The notes under the pieces were generated by a model. That model was not told the origin of the DNA and made no database searches. It saw only the letters and a list, made by a program, of their open reading frames with translations. Below, in pieces: positions 54,915 through 63,936 of a stretch of DNA of 64,000 bases (position 1 is its first letter; each line of letters opens with the position of its first letter). The DNA comes from a virus: IMG/VR virus record IMGVR_UViG_3300032770_000022, positions 1 through 64,000 of that record. One strand, 5' to 3'. The position numbers and the translations under genes are program-made.

Positions 54915-55609
54915 TGTTCCGCTTGTCCACCGGCATCCCATGCTATGTCGGCAAGGGATCGGGCGGTCGTGCGAAGGAGTCGGTGACGAAATCGCACAAT
55001 AAAGTCCTGCGCGGAATTCGGCGCAAAGAAGGGGACCTGCCGGTTGTGATAATCCGCGATGGTCTGCTTGAACCACAGGCATTCGAGATTGAGCGCATCA
55101 TGATCGCGCTGATCGGCCGTCGTGATCTCGGAACCGGACCGCTGGTGAACCTGACGGATGGCGGCGAAGGTGTCAGCAATTTCGGACCGGAAACGCGATT
55201 GCGTAAATCGATCGCCGGAAAAAGTCGTAAACATTCTCCCGAAACGCTAGCGAAGATCGCCGAGGCCAGGAAACGATGGGCAGGACACTCAGAAGAAACC
55301 AAGGAATTCCTGCGAGCACTTTGGACGGGCCGCCGACATACTGAAGAAACTCGTGCCAAGATGTCTATATCGCAGAAAAGACGCCCTCTACCCGGCCCGA
55401 TGCCCTTTGCCCAACGCGAAAAAATACGAACGAGCAATCTTGGAGTTCCCCGATCCATAGCGGCGCGGGAGAACATGACAGATGCAAAGCGACAATCTTG
55501 GGCACGTAATCCGGCGCAAGGCATGACCGGCAAACATCATTCCGAGGAGACGCTTGCAAAGATGCGCAAGGCTTGGGAGCGGCGCCGCGAACGTATGGCC
55601 ACCTCCTGA
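54860..55609 (+). CDS. GIY-YIG homing endonuclease 3
   Basis: 249 residues from the ATG at 54860, inside the 3' end of the hub gene. DFYVYVVF and PCYVGKGSGGRA, then IIRDGLLEPQAFEIERIMIALIG; NLTDGGEGVSNFGPETRLRKS and several NUMOD3-like repeats (SPETLAKIAEARKRWAG, SEETKEFLRALWTG, SEETLAKMRKAW). Different from the other two but clearly related. Codon use is AT-richer than flanking genes. Confidence 0.88.
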   Translation: MGESTASTGQRRDFYVYVVFRLSTGIPCYVGKGSGGRAKESVTKSHNKVLRGIRRKEGDLPVVIIRDGLLEPQAFEIERIMIALIGRRDLGTGPLVNLTDGGEGVSNFGPETRLRKSIAGKSRKHSPETLAKIAEARKRWAGHSEETKEFLRALWTGRRHTEETRAKMSISQKRRPLPGPMPFAQREKIRTSNLGVPRSIAARENMTDAKRQSWARNPAQGMTGKHHSEETLAKMRKAWERRRERMATS

Positions 55610-56277
55610 TGGCAGCTTCAAACGCCCAAAAGACTCCGCTCACCCGCGCGCTGCACGACCACACGCGGGGACGGGTCAAGAACGGCATCCAGCTTATCGG
55701 CAAGGCGCTCGCGTGCAGCGTCACGCACATCGTCTCCAGCAAGATCGTCACGGTCAAATGGGAGATCAACGATCCCGACTGGCCTGTGACGCTGCCTCCG
55801 GTGACGATGGCGGTGATGGGCACCGAGTACGTCCGCGAGCCGATCCAGGTCGGCTGCAAGGGGATGGCGGTGCCGGCCGACGTATTCATGGGCGCGATGA
55901 CGGGCCTCGGCTCGGGCGTGGCGACGTTCAACACGCAGCCCAACCTCTCCACCCATGTCTTCATGCCGACCGGCAACACTGGCTTCGCTGCGGTCGATTT
56001 CAACACGCTCTGGCTGTACGGCGCGTCCTCCGGCACGCTGATCAGCGACAGCGCGGCGAACCATGTGACCGTGGCGATCACGTCGACCGGCATCACGATC
56101 AACCTGAACGGGCATACGATGCTGATCGAGAACGGCGACCTGCATGTGACCGGATCGATCATCGGCGGCTTCGGCGGCGGCGATCAGATCGGACTGCTCA
56201 CGCACACGCACACGCAGCCGGCGGACAGCCACGGCGATACCGAGGCGGCGGTCAATCCTCCGACAGCGGGCACATAG
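55609..56277 (+). CDS. Baseplate spike protein (Gp138-like)
   Basis: 222 residues from the ATG at 55609, overlapping the homing gene stop. PPVTMAVMGTEYVREPIQVGCKGMAVPADVFMG is the OB-fold start of Gp138/gpV-like spikes; the C-terminus (NGHTMLIENGDLHVTGSIIGGFGGGDQIGLLTHTH, then a second TH) ends in a His-rich tip that could bind a metal ion, as in membrane-piercing spikes. Confidence 0.72.
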   Translation: MAASNAQKTPLTRALHDHTRGRVKNGIQLIGKALACSVTHIVSSKIVTVKWEINDPDWPVTLPPVTMAVMGTEYVREPIQVGCKGMAVPADVFMGAMTGLGSGVATFNTQPNLSTHVFMPTGNTGFAAVDFNTLWLYGASSGTLISDSAANHVTVAITSTGITINLNGHTMLIENGDLHVTGSIIGGFGGGDQIGLLTHTHTQPADSHGDTEAAVNPPTAGT

Positions 56278-56289
56278 GGGAGATAGACC

Positions 56290-56742
56290 ATTCGTACTTA
56301 TGGGCGCGTCACGGACCCGCAGACCGGCGCGCGGTGGTGGGTCCAGGTCGATCCCGACGCGAACGGCTTTGCTGATTCGGTGTATCTGACCGCGCTCTGC
56401 CAGACGCTCAAGCTGAACCTCGGCGAAAGCCCGTTCTATGGCGATTGGGGCATCCCGGCCAAGGAGAGCGTGCTGACGCAAATCCAGCCGGACTACTATG
56501 TGATGCGCACGCAGCAGCGATATGCGCCGTATTTCTTGTTCCTCGGCGTGCAGAAGCTTCCCGGCACGTTTCCGCCGCTGCCGACGTACGACGTGACGGT
56601 CATCTTCCATACCGGAGCGCAGGACTCGGTGACCGTGATACCCGTCGCTCAGGTGGACGGATTCGGCATCGTGCAGGTGGACGGCCACGGCAACGCCCTA
56701 TCGACGGGCCAGACGAAGACGGGACGATATGTGGCGCAATAG
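56290..56742 (+). CDS. Conserved baseplate-region protein, probable ATT start
   Basis: 150 residues from ATT at 56290, six bases after GGGGAGA. That start gives RTYGRVTDPQTGARWWVQVD, the recognisable N-terminus of a conserved phage baseplate protein; the first GTG/ATG-type codon (56380) would remove 30 residues of it and has no ribosome site. LCQTLKLNLGESPFYGDWGIPA and FAPYF-like RYAPYFLFLGVQ are further landmarks. Function unknown, probably baseplate wedge. Confidence 0.65.
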   Translation: MRTYGRVTDPQTGARWWVQVDPDANGFADSVYLTALCQTLKLNLGESPFYGDWGIPAKESVLTQIQPDYYVMRTQQRYAPYFLFLGVQKLPGTFPPLPTYDVTVIFHTGAQDSVTVIPVAQVDGFGIVQVDGHGNALSTGQTKTGRYVAQ

Positions 56743-58123
56743 GCTGCTCCTGCTCGCTGTGGTGCTGCTGGCATCCCTGCCGGCGATGGCGCAGAACAAC
56801 TGCAATCCGCCGCAATCGCCGTTGGGATCAATGGGGTGCCAGCCAGCCATCCCGCAACCGTTCCAAGGCGGCGACCTGATCCAGGTTTGGCGGCCGACCT
56901 CGTTTCCGAACTCCCTGGGGACGGGCACGCTGACGAACCTGTCCTCATACATCAACCAGCAGTTCGGCCTGGTGCCCACCACGTTCACTTCGCTCCAGAC
57001 ATTCACCGCCTCGCCCACGGGCATCGCGGTGACGCACAACGAGACGATCGGCGGCGCGCTGGTAATGACCGGCAACCAGTCGGCGATCGGCGCGAACCAG
57101 TCGATCCTGACGGAGACATTCGACCAGACTCTGTCGAACTCAACCACTAACCAGACCGTAACCCAGGCTTATCTGACTCACAGCATCAACGGTCAGCAGC
57201 TTTGGAACAACTTCGATGTGATGTATTACAATGTCCCAGGCGGAGACAGCGTTGCCTTCCCAGGCGGGGATATCGTCACCCGGTACGTCTCGGCCATCCA
57301 CCAGACCAATGCACCGAATGTCTCCCAGGAGACATTCATCGCGGCGATGAACGACTTCACATTGCAGCCGTCGTCGGTATCGGGGTCGCTGCTGACCGAA
57401 GAACTCGACATGGCTGTGGCCGGCGCGGACGACAGCCCGCACTATGGCAGGCAAGTGCTCCTGGTATCCGGGGCGAGGGCGCCGGGATACGCAGGAACCG
57501 ATACTGTCATCACGCAAGGCATCAACCTGATCAGCGACGCCAACACGACATTCAAGAACGGTTTCGCGATCAACGCCGCTTTCAATCACGCAGGAATCGA
57601 CTTCACGGCGGCGAGGCCCGTATCGAATGCACCGGCCATACAATTGGCGACGGGCCAGATCATCGGCCTGGACAACGCTGGCAGCGGTGGCATTCCTGTC
57701 GTCAGCATCAAGAGCGACGGCGCAGGCGTCATCAGCAGCACAGGTTTTGGAACCACGGGGGCGGGGCAAATTTCGTTCGCTTCTGGCGCAGGAGGCATAG
57801 GCTACGATTCCGGGACAAACTCGATCGTCACCTACTTCGGTGGAACCAAATACTTCTTCGTCAACTCGGCCAACATAACGGCGACGCCGCTTTTCACCGC
57901 CAGTGCAGGAATGATCTCGGGCGCGAGCATCCTCACGACGGCGGCTGGGGACATTGCGTTGTCCAAGTCCGCCGCATCGAATACGGCGCCTGGGGCTGGC
58001 GGCATGAGGCTGCGAGCGGTGTGCGGGACTTCGGGAACGCTCACTCTTGAGGCGTTCGCCGGCACGTCTTCGACGCCAGTGGCAATCGTCAGCAATGTCG
58101 GAACCGGAGTAACGGGATGCTAG
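56729..58123 (+). CDS. Tail-fibre-like protein with Sec signal peptide
   Basis: 464 residues. The first 21 ([20 protein letters not shown], Ala) form a strong Sec signal with an A-M-A-Q cleavage site. The body is Gly/Ser/Thr/Ala-rich beta sequence with [19 protein letters not shown] (about 98-116), a motif repeated in the 60355 protein. The C-terminus ([29 protein letters not shown]) resembles fibre tips. Export of a fibre-like protein is odd; it could be secreted or form part of an envelope-facing structure. Confidence 0.55.
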   Translation: MWRNRLLLLAVVLLASLPAMAQNNCNPPQSPLGSMGCQPAIPQPFQGGDLIQVWRPTSFPNSLGTGTLTNLSSYINQQFGLVPTTFTSLQTFTASPTGIAVTHNETIGGALVMTGNQSAIGANQSILTETFDQTLSNSTTNQTVTQAYLTHSINGQQLWNNFDVMYYNVPGGDSVAFPGGDIVTRYVSAIHQTNAPNVSQETFIAAMNDFTLQPSSVSGSLLTEELDMAVAGADDSPHYGRQVLLVSGARAPGYAGTDTVITQGINLISDANTTFKNGFAINAAFNHAGIDFTAARPVSNAPAIQLATGQIIGLDNAGSGGIPVVSIKSDGAGVISSTGFGTTGAGQISFASGAGGIGYDSGTNSIVTYFGGTKYFFVNSANITATPLFTASAGMISGASILTTAAGDIALSKSAASNTAPGAGGMRLRAVCGTSGTLTLEAFAGTSSTPVAIVSNVGTGVTGC

Positions 58124-58338
58124 GTCGTCTTCTGCTGATCGTCGCGCTCCTGGCGCCATCCGTCGCGTTCGCACAGGCACCGGCACCGACTCCGCAGGAC
58201 CAGCAGCAGGCGGAGGCAGCGACGCTCGCGGACCTCGGGGCGCAGATCGTGTCGCTGCGTGCTCAATACCTCGCGGACCAGCGGCGCATCGCGGACCTCG
58301 AAAAGCAGATACCGAAGCCGCCGGACAAACCGAAGTAG
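58117..58338 (+). CDS. Small exported coiled-coil protein
   Basis: 73 residues. [20 protein letters not shown] is a Sec signal with A-F-A-Q cleavage; the mature part is an alpha-helical, Gln/Ala-rich coiled coil ([32 protein letters not shown]). Could be a spanin-like or fibre-associated periplasmic protein. Confidence 0.5.
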   Translation: MLGRLLLIVALLAPSVAFAQAPAPTPQDQQQAEAATLADLGAQIVSLRAQYLADQRRIADLEKQIPKPPDKPK

Positions 58339-58347
58339 GAGCATCGC

Positions 58348-58614
58348 ATGGCAACGACTGGCTTCACGCCTCCGAACTCTCCTGTCGGCGACGGCCCTGT
58401 GGTGCGGGGCTTCTCGATCACCAAGAGCGACACGACGGTATTCGCCCCCACGCGCTACATCTTCGTGGGCGGCACCGGAGCGCTCGCGGTCGTGCTTGCT
58501 GGGGACGATACAGTGCTGACGCTGAGCGCGATCCCGGCCGGCACGATGCTGCCGCTCTGCGCGATCAAGGTGATGGCGGCGACGACCGCCACGCTGCTCG
58601 TCGGGCTGTACTGA
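58348..58614 (+). CDS. Small beta-structured virion protein
   Basis: 88 residues ([63 protein letters not shown]). The pattern TRYIxVGGxGxLAV...V.AGTxLP is typical of small phage spike or decoration domains. In the fibre block. Confidence 0.6.
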   Translation: MATTGFTPPNSPVGDGPVVRGFSITKSDTTVFAPTRYIFVGGTGALAVVLAGDDTVLTLSAIPAGTMLPLCAIKVMAATTATLLVGLY

Positions 58615-58625
58615 GGGAGGCTGAC

Positions 58626-58856
58626 ATGCCGCTGCTCGGGGGTTCATCGCGCGAAGTCGTGTCCAAGAACATCGAGACCGAGATGAATGCCGGCAAGCCG
58701 CAGCCTCAAGCGGTCGCGATCGCCATGTCCAAGGCCGGGCTGTCGAAGAAGGACGATTGCCCGCAGACGAGCTACATGGACGCGTGCCGACGCGGCGACG
58801 GTGCCGCGATGGCCTCACACTCGGCGGCGATGCTGCGCGGTCGCGTGGTGCGGTAA
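58626..58856 (+). CDS. Small conserved phage protein (DUF-type)
   Basis: 76 residues. [37 protein letters not shown] is the conserved core of a small phage family of unknown function usually encoded near structural genes; the C-terminal half is basic with two cysteines. Confidence 0.6.
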   Translation: MPLLGGSSREVVSKNIETEMNAGKPQPQAVAIAMSKAGLSKKDDCPQTSYMDACRRGDGAAMASHSAAMLRGRVVR

Positions 58857-60350
58857 ATGAGCGGCTTCTACTTCGGGGACCCGCTGCCGCCCCCGAACCC
58901 GCTGATCTACCCGATCGTGATGACGCAGGCCGGGGTTCTCCCGCAGAACCCGCAGGACCTGCTCACGGCGCTCATCAACCTCGTCACGTACGGCACCGAC
59001 CAGACCGGGGCCTCGGTGATGACGCCGGACCCCGGCTACACCGCGTCCCTGCCCGGCAGCCTGATCGAGGACATATCTTCAACCGACATAGGCGCCTGCG
59101 TGCTGATGGATCAGGCGCGCGTCGAGCTGATCAACTCGCTGACGCCATACGGGGCGAACGCGTTCATCCTGGCGCAGTTGGGCAGCCTGCTCGGCGTGCC
59201 AATCGGGCTCCAGTCGAACATGAGCGTGTCGGTCATCTTCTCCGGCACGCCCGGCTTCCTGATCCAGTCCGGGTTCCAGGTGTCGGACGGCAACCACACA
59301 TACGTGACGCAGCAGCCCACGGTGATCGCGGGCAGCGGATCGTCGCTGCCGGTGACCGCCGTCGCGGAGATCGCGGGCGTCTGGCAAGTGCCGCTGAACT
59401 CGGTGACGACGATCGTCACTTCGGTTCCGACCGGCGTGACGCTGACGGTAGACAACCCGTTCGCCGTGGGCATGCCGGGGACGATCCAGGAGAGCGAGCA
59501 AGCCTACCGACTGCGCGTGCTCCAGGCCGAGACGGTAGCCTGCCAGGGCACTGCGCCGTTCCTTAAGACGCTGCTGTCGCAGGTTCCGGGCGTGGTGCCG
59601 AACCAGATCGCGGTGCAATCCGTATCCGGCGGCGGCTGGAAGGTGATCTGCGGAGGGTCGAGTCCTGACACTAACCAGATCGCGGCGGCGATCTACCTCG
59701 CGGTGCCGGACATCGGCATGCTTGTCACGTCCACCCTGGCGGTGACGGCGATCACGCAGGCGAATCCAGGCGTGGTGACGACGGACCTCAACCATCTGCT
59801 GGTCAACGGTCAGACCGCGACGATCAGCGGATCAAACCCGACGAACTACAACGGGTCCGGCACGGTGACGGTGATCGACGAGAAGAACTTCTCCATCGCG
59901 ATCAACACGACCGGCTTCCCGTCCTACGTGGGCAGCGCGATCGTCACGCCGAACATCCGCAACAATCTCGCCACGATCGACGACTACCCGGACAGTTACG
60001 TGATCCCCTTCATCACGCCGCCCTCGCAGACGGCGACGGTGGTGCTGACCTGGAACACGCCCAACCCGTTCGCCGCCGCGATCGTATTCAATCAGGCGGC
60101 GCAGACGGCGATCATCCAGTATATCAACGCGATCCCGGTAGGCGCGCCGATCAACCTGTTCGCGATGCAGGAAGCGGTGCAGGCGGCCACGTCGAGCATT
60201 CTGCTTCTGTCGCAACTCACGCGCATGGTCTGGTCGGTAGCGATCAACGGCGTGACGACGCCGCCCATCTCCGGGACTGGCGAGATCGTGGGCGATCCTG
60301 AATCATATTTCACCAGCTCGCCCGCGACGGTCACCGTTACGCAAGGATAG
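58857..60350 (+). CDS. Baseplate J-like protein
   Basis: 497 residues. LIEDISSTDIGACVLMDQARVELIN, GSLLGVPIGLQSNMSVSVIFSG, GTIQESEQAYRLRVLQAETV, LLSQVPGVVPNQIAVQ and the late PFAAAIVFNQAAQTAIIQYINAIPVGAPINLFAM follow baseplate J/gp6. A beta module (about residues 295-365: LAVTAITQANPGVVTTDLNHLL, YNGSGTVTVIDEKNFSIAI) is inserted. J-family proteins form the baseplate periphery. Confidence 0.8.
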   Translation: MSGFYFGDPLPPPNPLIYPIVMTQAGVLPQNPQDLLTALINLVTYGTDQTGASVMTPDPGYTASLPGSLIEDISSTDIGACVLMDQARVELINSLTPYGANAFILAQLGSLLGVPIGLQSNMSVSVIFSGTPGFLIQSGFQVSDGNHTYVTQQPTVIAGSGSSLPVTAVAEIAGVWQVPLNSVTTIVTSVPTGVTLTVDNPFAVGMPGTIQESEQAYRLRVLQAETVACQGTAPFLKTLLSQVPGVVPNQIAVQSVSGGGWKVICGGSSPDTNQIAAAIYLAVPDIGMLVTSTLAVTAITQANPGVVTTDLNHLLVNGQTATISGSNPTNYNGSGTVTVIDEKNFSIAINTTGFPSYVGSAIVTPNIRNNLATIDDYPDSYVIPFITPPSQTATVVLTWNTPNPFAAAIVFNQAAQTAIIQYINAIPVGAPINLFAMQEAVQAATSSILLLSQLTRMVWSVAINGVTTPPISGTGEIVGDPESYFTSSPATVTVTQG

Positions 60351-60354
60351 ATCG

Positions 60355-62025
60355 ATGATCCGCAAGCTGCTCGCCGGCCTGCTGCTGATGTTGCTGCCCG
60401 CCTACGCGCAGGCGCAGCGCGTGATCTCGGACTATTCCCCCGCGCCGTCAATCAACCTCGGCGACAAGCTGCTGCTGCAACAGGGACCGCGCACGACGCC
60501 GTACACCTACGGAACGCCGGCGCAGTTGCAGACGCTGTTCCAGGCGCAGCCGTGGACATTCGGTGCGACAGGCACCGGCCTCGCCGTCACCAACAACGAG
60601 ACGGTCGGCGGAACTCTCACTGTGGGCGGCACGATCGCTACGGTTCCTCCCGCCACCGGGGTTGCTTCGACAGACACCACGAATCTCCAGACTGCGGCGA
60701 CGGCAGCGGCAGGAGGAATGATGATAATCCCGGCCGGGACGTATGCGCAGAACACACCGGTCACCATCTTTTCCGGCACCCACGTCCTTTGCGCCAGGGG
60801 CGCGATCCTTCAGGCATCAGCGACCTGGGTCGGATCGGTGTTCTTCCTTCTCACCAACCAGCACAACACGGATGGGCAGGGGGTACTCACCGACCACGAC
60901 ATCACCATCCAGGGATGCACGCTGGATGTCGGAACCAACCGGCCGACATCGTTCCAGTTCCATGCGATTCACATGGAATGGGCGTCCAGGATCAGGGTGC
61001 GCGATGTCTACTGCTTCGGCGGCGGCGATTGCACAGCGATGGTCGCGGACCAGGATACAGTCGTTGAAGCCAGCACATCCGTAGGGACAGGGAACGCCTG
61101 CTGGGATCATTGGTTCCATCCCGCAGACGGAGTCGTGGTCAATTCCTATTGTCAGCCGAACGCGACGCAGGGCGGATGCGTTCTTTACAACGGGCCGGAG
61201 AATGGCGGCGACAACAGCAGCACAACCGGAGGGTATTTCTCGGGACTGACCTGTACAGGGCTATCTGCTGGACAGGCGGGAATCTGGATAGGCTCCATCG
61301 CCGGAGTGCCGTCCGGATCAGGTGGACACGGGGCAGTGGTCACGCACAATTACATCGATGGCGGGAGCAATGCCGTCAATGCGTGCATAAAGAACGAGGG
61401 TGCGGAGGTCGGGACCATCATCGATGGAAACACCTGCATCAATGCCTCGGCGACCGCGACTTCGGGTATCGCTGACATTACGGACACGGGAGGCACGCCG
61501 ACCGATACCGTGATCTCGAACAACGTGATGACCAACTGGGGCAGCGCCGGGTCGGTGTTCTGGACGGACGGTGCGCGGACGAAGATAAGAAGCAACCGGG
61601 TTGGGACAGCCACGTTTGCCTTCGATGTCCGGCTGAACGGCAATCAGGACTCCTCTGTGGATAATTACTGGCCGGCCGGAGGCAGCGGGACATACAATCT
61701 GAGCAGCGGAACGAATTACGTCATCAAGGACCTGTTCCAGTCGGCGCCGCAGACTCCGTCATCATGCGGCACAAGCCCGACCTTTTCCACTTCATCGAAT
61801 GACCGTGCCTGGACGCTCAATGTCGGCAGCGGCGGTCCGGTGACTGCCTGCAATTTTTCGTTCCGGGTTGCCTTCGCCCTGACGCCGACATGCGTCGTCA
61901 CGAGTGATCTTGCTGGGGCCAATCCAAGCATATCGGCAATCACCACAACCTCAATCACAATCGCCACGGCATCGGACGTGACAGGCAAACATCTCTACGG
62001 CGTCTGCCAGCAACCAGGATCATGA
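60355..62025 (+). CDS. Beta-helix tail spike-like protein with Sec signal peptide
   Basis: 556 residues. MIRKLLAGLLLMLLPAYAQAQ is a Sec signal (cleavage A-Q-A-Q). Then TGLAVTNNETVGGTLTVGG (shared with 56729), and from about 90 a right-handed beta-helix: GMMIIPAGTYAQNTPVTIFSGTHVLC, HDITIQGCTLDVG, SRIRVRDVYCFGGGDCTAMVA, VVTHNYIDGGSNAVNACIK, NNVMTNWGSAG. Parallel beta-helix spikes often bind or cut surface polysaccharide. Many cysteines suggest disulfides, in keeping with export. Confidence 0.65.
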   Translation: MIRKLLAGLLLMLLPAYAQAQRVISDYSPAPSINLGDKLLLQQGPRTTPYTYGTPAQLQTLFQAQPWTFGATGTGLAVTNNETVGGTLTVGGTIATVPPATGVASTDTTNLQTAATAAAGGMMIIPAGTYAQNTPVTIFSGTHVLCARGAILQASATWVGSVFFLLTNQHNTDGQGVLTDHDITIQGCTLDVGTNRPTSFQFHAIHMEWASRIRVRDVYCFGGGDCTAMVADQDTVVEASTSVGTGNACWDHWFHPADGVVVNSYCQPNATQGGCVLYNGPENGGDNSSTTGGYFSGLTCTGLSAGQAGIWIGSIAGVPSGSGGHGAVVTHNYIDGGSNAVNACIKNEGAEVGTIIDGNTCINASATATSGIADITDTGGTPTDTVISNNVMTNWGSAGSVFWTDGARTKIRSNRVGTATFAFDVRLNGNQDSSVDNYWPAGGSGTYNLSSGTNYVIKDLFQSAPQTPSSCGTSPTFSTSSNDRAWTLNVGSGGPVTACNFSFRVAFALTPTCVVTSDLAGANPSISAITTTSITIATASDVTGKHLYGVCQQPGS

Positions 62026-62026
62026 G

Positions 62027-62746
62027 ATGAGCGGCGCCTACGTCGGCGATCCGTCCGGCGGTTATCTCGGCGATCCGTCCGGCGGCTACGTCGCGGACCC
62101 TGGGGGCGTCGTGCCGCAGGGGCCGCCGTTTCCGCCATCTGGCCCGGTATCCGTGACGCGGGTCCTGCCATCGTATCTCTATCAGCAGTACACCGACGAC
62201 GACGCGCTCCAGACCTTCGTCGCTGCGTACAACGTGATGGCGCAGCAATGGCTGGACAACATCAACGCGCTCAACCTGCCGGTCTGGTCGAACCTCTCTG
62301 GCATGCTGCTCGATTGGGTCGGCGCCGGGTTGTATGGCATCCCGAGGCCGACGCTGTCCTACGTGCAGACGACGTTCGTCGCGGGCTACGGCGTCGCGCC
62401 CTACGGCTTCCTGCCATACGCCATGCCGTTCGGCACCGCGCACGTATCGGTGCTGCCGGTCAACGACGACATCTACAAGCGGGTGATCACCTGGCACCGC
62501 TACAAGGGCGACGGCTACCAGTACTCGGCGCGGTGGCTCAAGCAGCGCGTGCATCGCTTCCTGAACGGATCGAACGGAGTGCTCACGGTGAATGACAACA
62601 CGTACGACGTGAGCGTGAGCTACGCGGGCGCTGTGGTGACGATCACCGTGGCGAATACGCCGATCGGCACGATCCTCAAGTTCGCCATCGCCGATGGCAT
62701 CTTGGCGCTTCCGTTCCAGTATTCCTTCTCGGTGACATTGGTCTGA
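62027..62746 (+). CDS. Baseplate/tail protein with N-terminal GDPSGGY repeats
   Basis: 239 residues. The N-terminus repeats YVGDPSGGYLGDPSGGYVADP, then a helical part (DALQTFVAAYNVMAQQWLDNINALNLP) and beta part (GVLTVNDNTYDVSVSYAGAVVTITV). Position after J and spike and the MLLDWVGAGLYGIPRP motif suggest the gp48-like/tail protein I place that links baseplate and fibre. Confidence 0.55.
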   Translation: MSGAYVGDPSGGYLGDPSGGYVADPGGVVPQGPPFPPSGPVSVTRVLPSYLYQQYTDDDALQTFVAAYNVMAQQWLDNINALNLPVWSNLSGMLLDWVGAGLYGIPRPTLSYVQTTFVAGYGVAPYGFLPYAMPFGTAHVSVLPVNDDIYKRVITWHRYKGDGYQYSARWLKQRVHRFLNGSNGVLTVNDNTYDVSVSYAGAVVTITVANTPIGTILKFAIADGILALPFQYSFSVTLV

Positions 62747-62747
62747 C

Positions 62748-63506
62748 ATGGCCCTGTTCGTCTTCTCCGACTTCGCGACGACATCGCTCGCGGCGGCGGC
62801 GTCCGCCGGCTCGACCTCGCTGACGCTGGCACCCGGTACGGGGGCGCTGTTCCCCAGCCCGCCGGCCGGCCAGGAATTCGCGCTGGTGCTGAACGACCTC
62901 GCCACGCGGCTGAAGTTCGAGATCGTCTACTGCACCGCGCGCACGCTCGACGTGCTGACCGTCGTGCGCGGCCAGGAAGGCACGACGGCCCAGGCGTGGT
63001 CGATCGGAGACCTTTGCTGGAACGGCCCCACGGCGGGGCAGATCGCCAACGCGGTGCAATCCCCGCACATGCTGGACGGCTCGATCAGCCCGACGTTCGG
63101 CAACATCACATCCAACGGAACCATCGTCGGAAACGGGCCTGGGTTACTTGCAATCGGCGCTGCCGGTTCCGGCAACAATTCGCGCATGGTCAATCTGGGA
63201 GATTTTACGGCTGGCGGTTCTGCTATACCGGGGTCAGGCTATTTGGTTTTGCCGAATAGCTGGATATTTCAATGGGGCGTCGGTACTACATCGTCCGGAG
63301 GCACAGCAACAGTCACATATCCCCTTCCATTCCCAACGGGAGTATTCGGACTGGCCGCTGTCGTATTTGGTGATCTCTCCGACTCGCAACCAGGAATCAG
63401 TATAACGTGGAATCCGCTCGATGCCGCGCATTTCCAGCTTATCAGCTACAACACTACCAGTTTAACGGGGCCGGTCTCCGCTAGTTATTTCTGCATAGGC
63501 CGGTAA
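62748..63506 (+). CDS. Tail fibre protein with gp53-like C-terminus
   Basis: 252 residues. LALVLNDLATRLKFEIVYCTARTLDVLTVVRGQEGTTAQAW is an N-terminal fibre domain seen in many phages; the C-terminus WIFQWGVGTTSSGGTATVTYPLPFPTGVFGLAAVVFGD is the gp53-like tail-fibre tip that contacts host surface. GC falls in the C-terminal third, suggesting domain exchange. Confidence 0.7.
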   Translation: MALFVFSDFATTSLAAAASAGSTSLTLAPGTGALFPSPPAGQEFALVLNDLATRLKFEIVYCTARTLDVLTVVRGQEGTTAQAWSIGDLCWNGPTAGQIANAVQSPHMLDGSISPTFGNITSNGTIVGNGPGLLAIGAAGSGNNSRMVNLGDFTAGGSAIPGSGYLVLPNSWIFQWGVGTTSSGGTATVTYPLPFPTGVFGLAAVVFGDLSDSQPGISITWNPLDAAHFQLISYNTTSLTGPVSASYFCIGR

Positions 63507-63911
63507 ATGTTGATCCCTCAGATCGACTTCGCGCTGGAGCCGCCGCCGATCCCATTAGGAGCGATGGCGCCCAACTCGGATCAGGACGGATCGTTCCTGA
63601 TCGACGCGACCGCCAACATGACGCTGCGCGCGACGACGATCGCGAGCATCGGCTCTACGCCCATCGTCAAACGGCTGGACACGCATCCGATCACGTCGAG
63701 CGACATCGTGGTGTCCAACGTCGCTGTGCTCACGGTGCCGCAGCCGTTCGGCACGTCGGGCCAACTGATCCAGCCCGGCTACGGCTGGACGTTCACCGTC
63801 ACGACCAATGGCAACGTCGGTTTCTATCTGATCGGCTTCCAGCTATCGCTCGCGAGCGGCAGCATGATCACGCGATGGGCAGGGCTTCCGGTGATCCCGT
63901 ATCCCGGCTGA
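63507..63911 (+). CDS. Small virion protein in fibre block
   Basis: 134 residues, beta-rich (NMTLRATTIASIGSTPIVKRLD, WTFTVTTNGNVGFYLIGFQLSLASG). A fold similar to capsid or fibre decoration proteins is likely. Function unknown. Confidence 0.5.
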   Translation: MLIPQIDFALEPPPIPLGAMAPNSDQDGSFLIDATANMTLRATTIASIGSTPIVKRLDTHPITSSDIVVSNVAVLTVPQPFGTSGQLIQPGYGWTFTVTTNGNVGFYLIGFQLSLASGSMITRWAGLPVIPYPG

Positions 63912-63936
63912 CGGCAAACTCAGGAAAGGAACTTCG

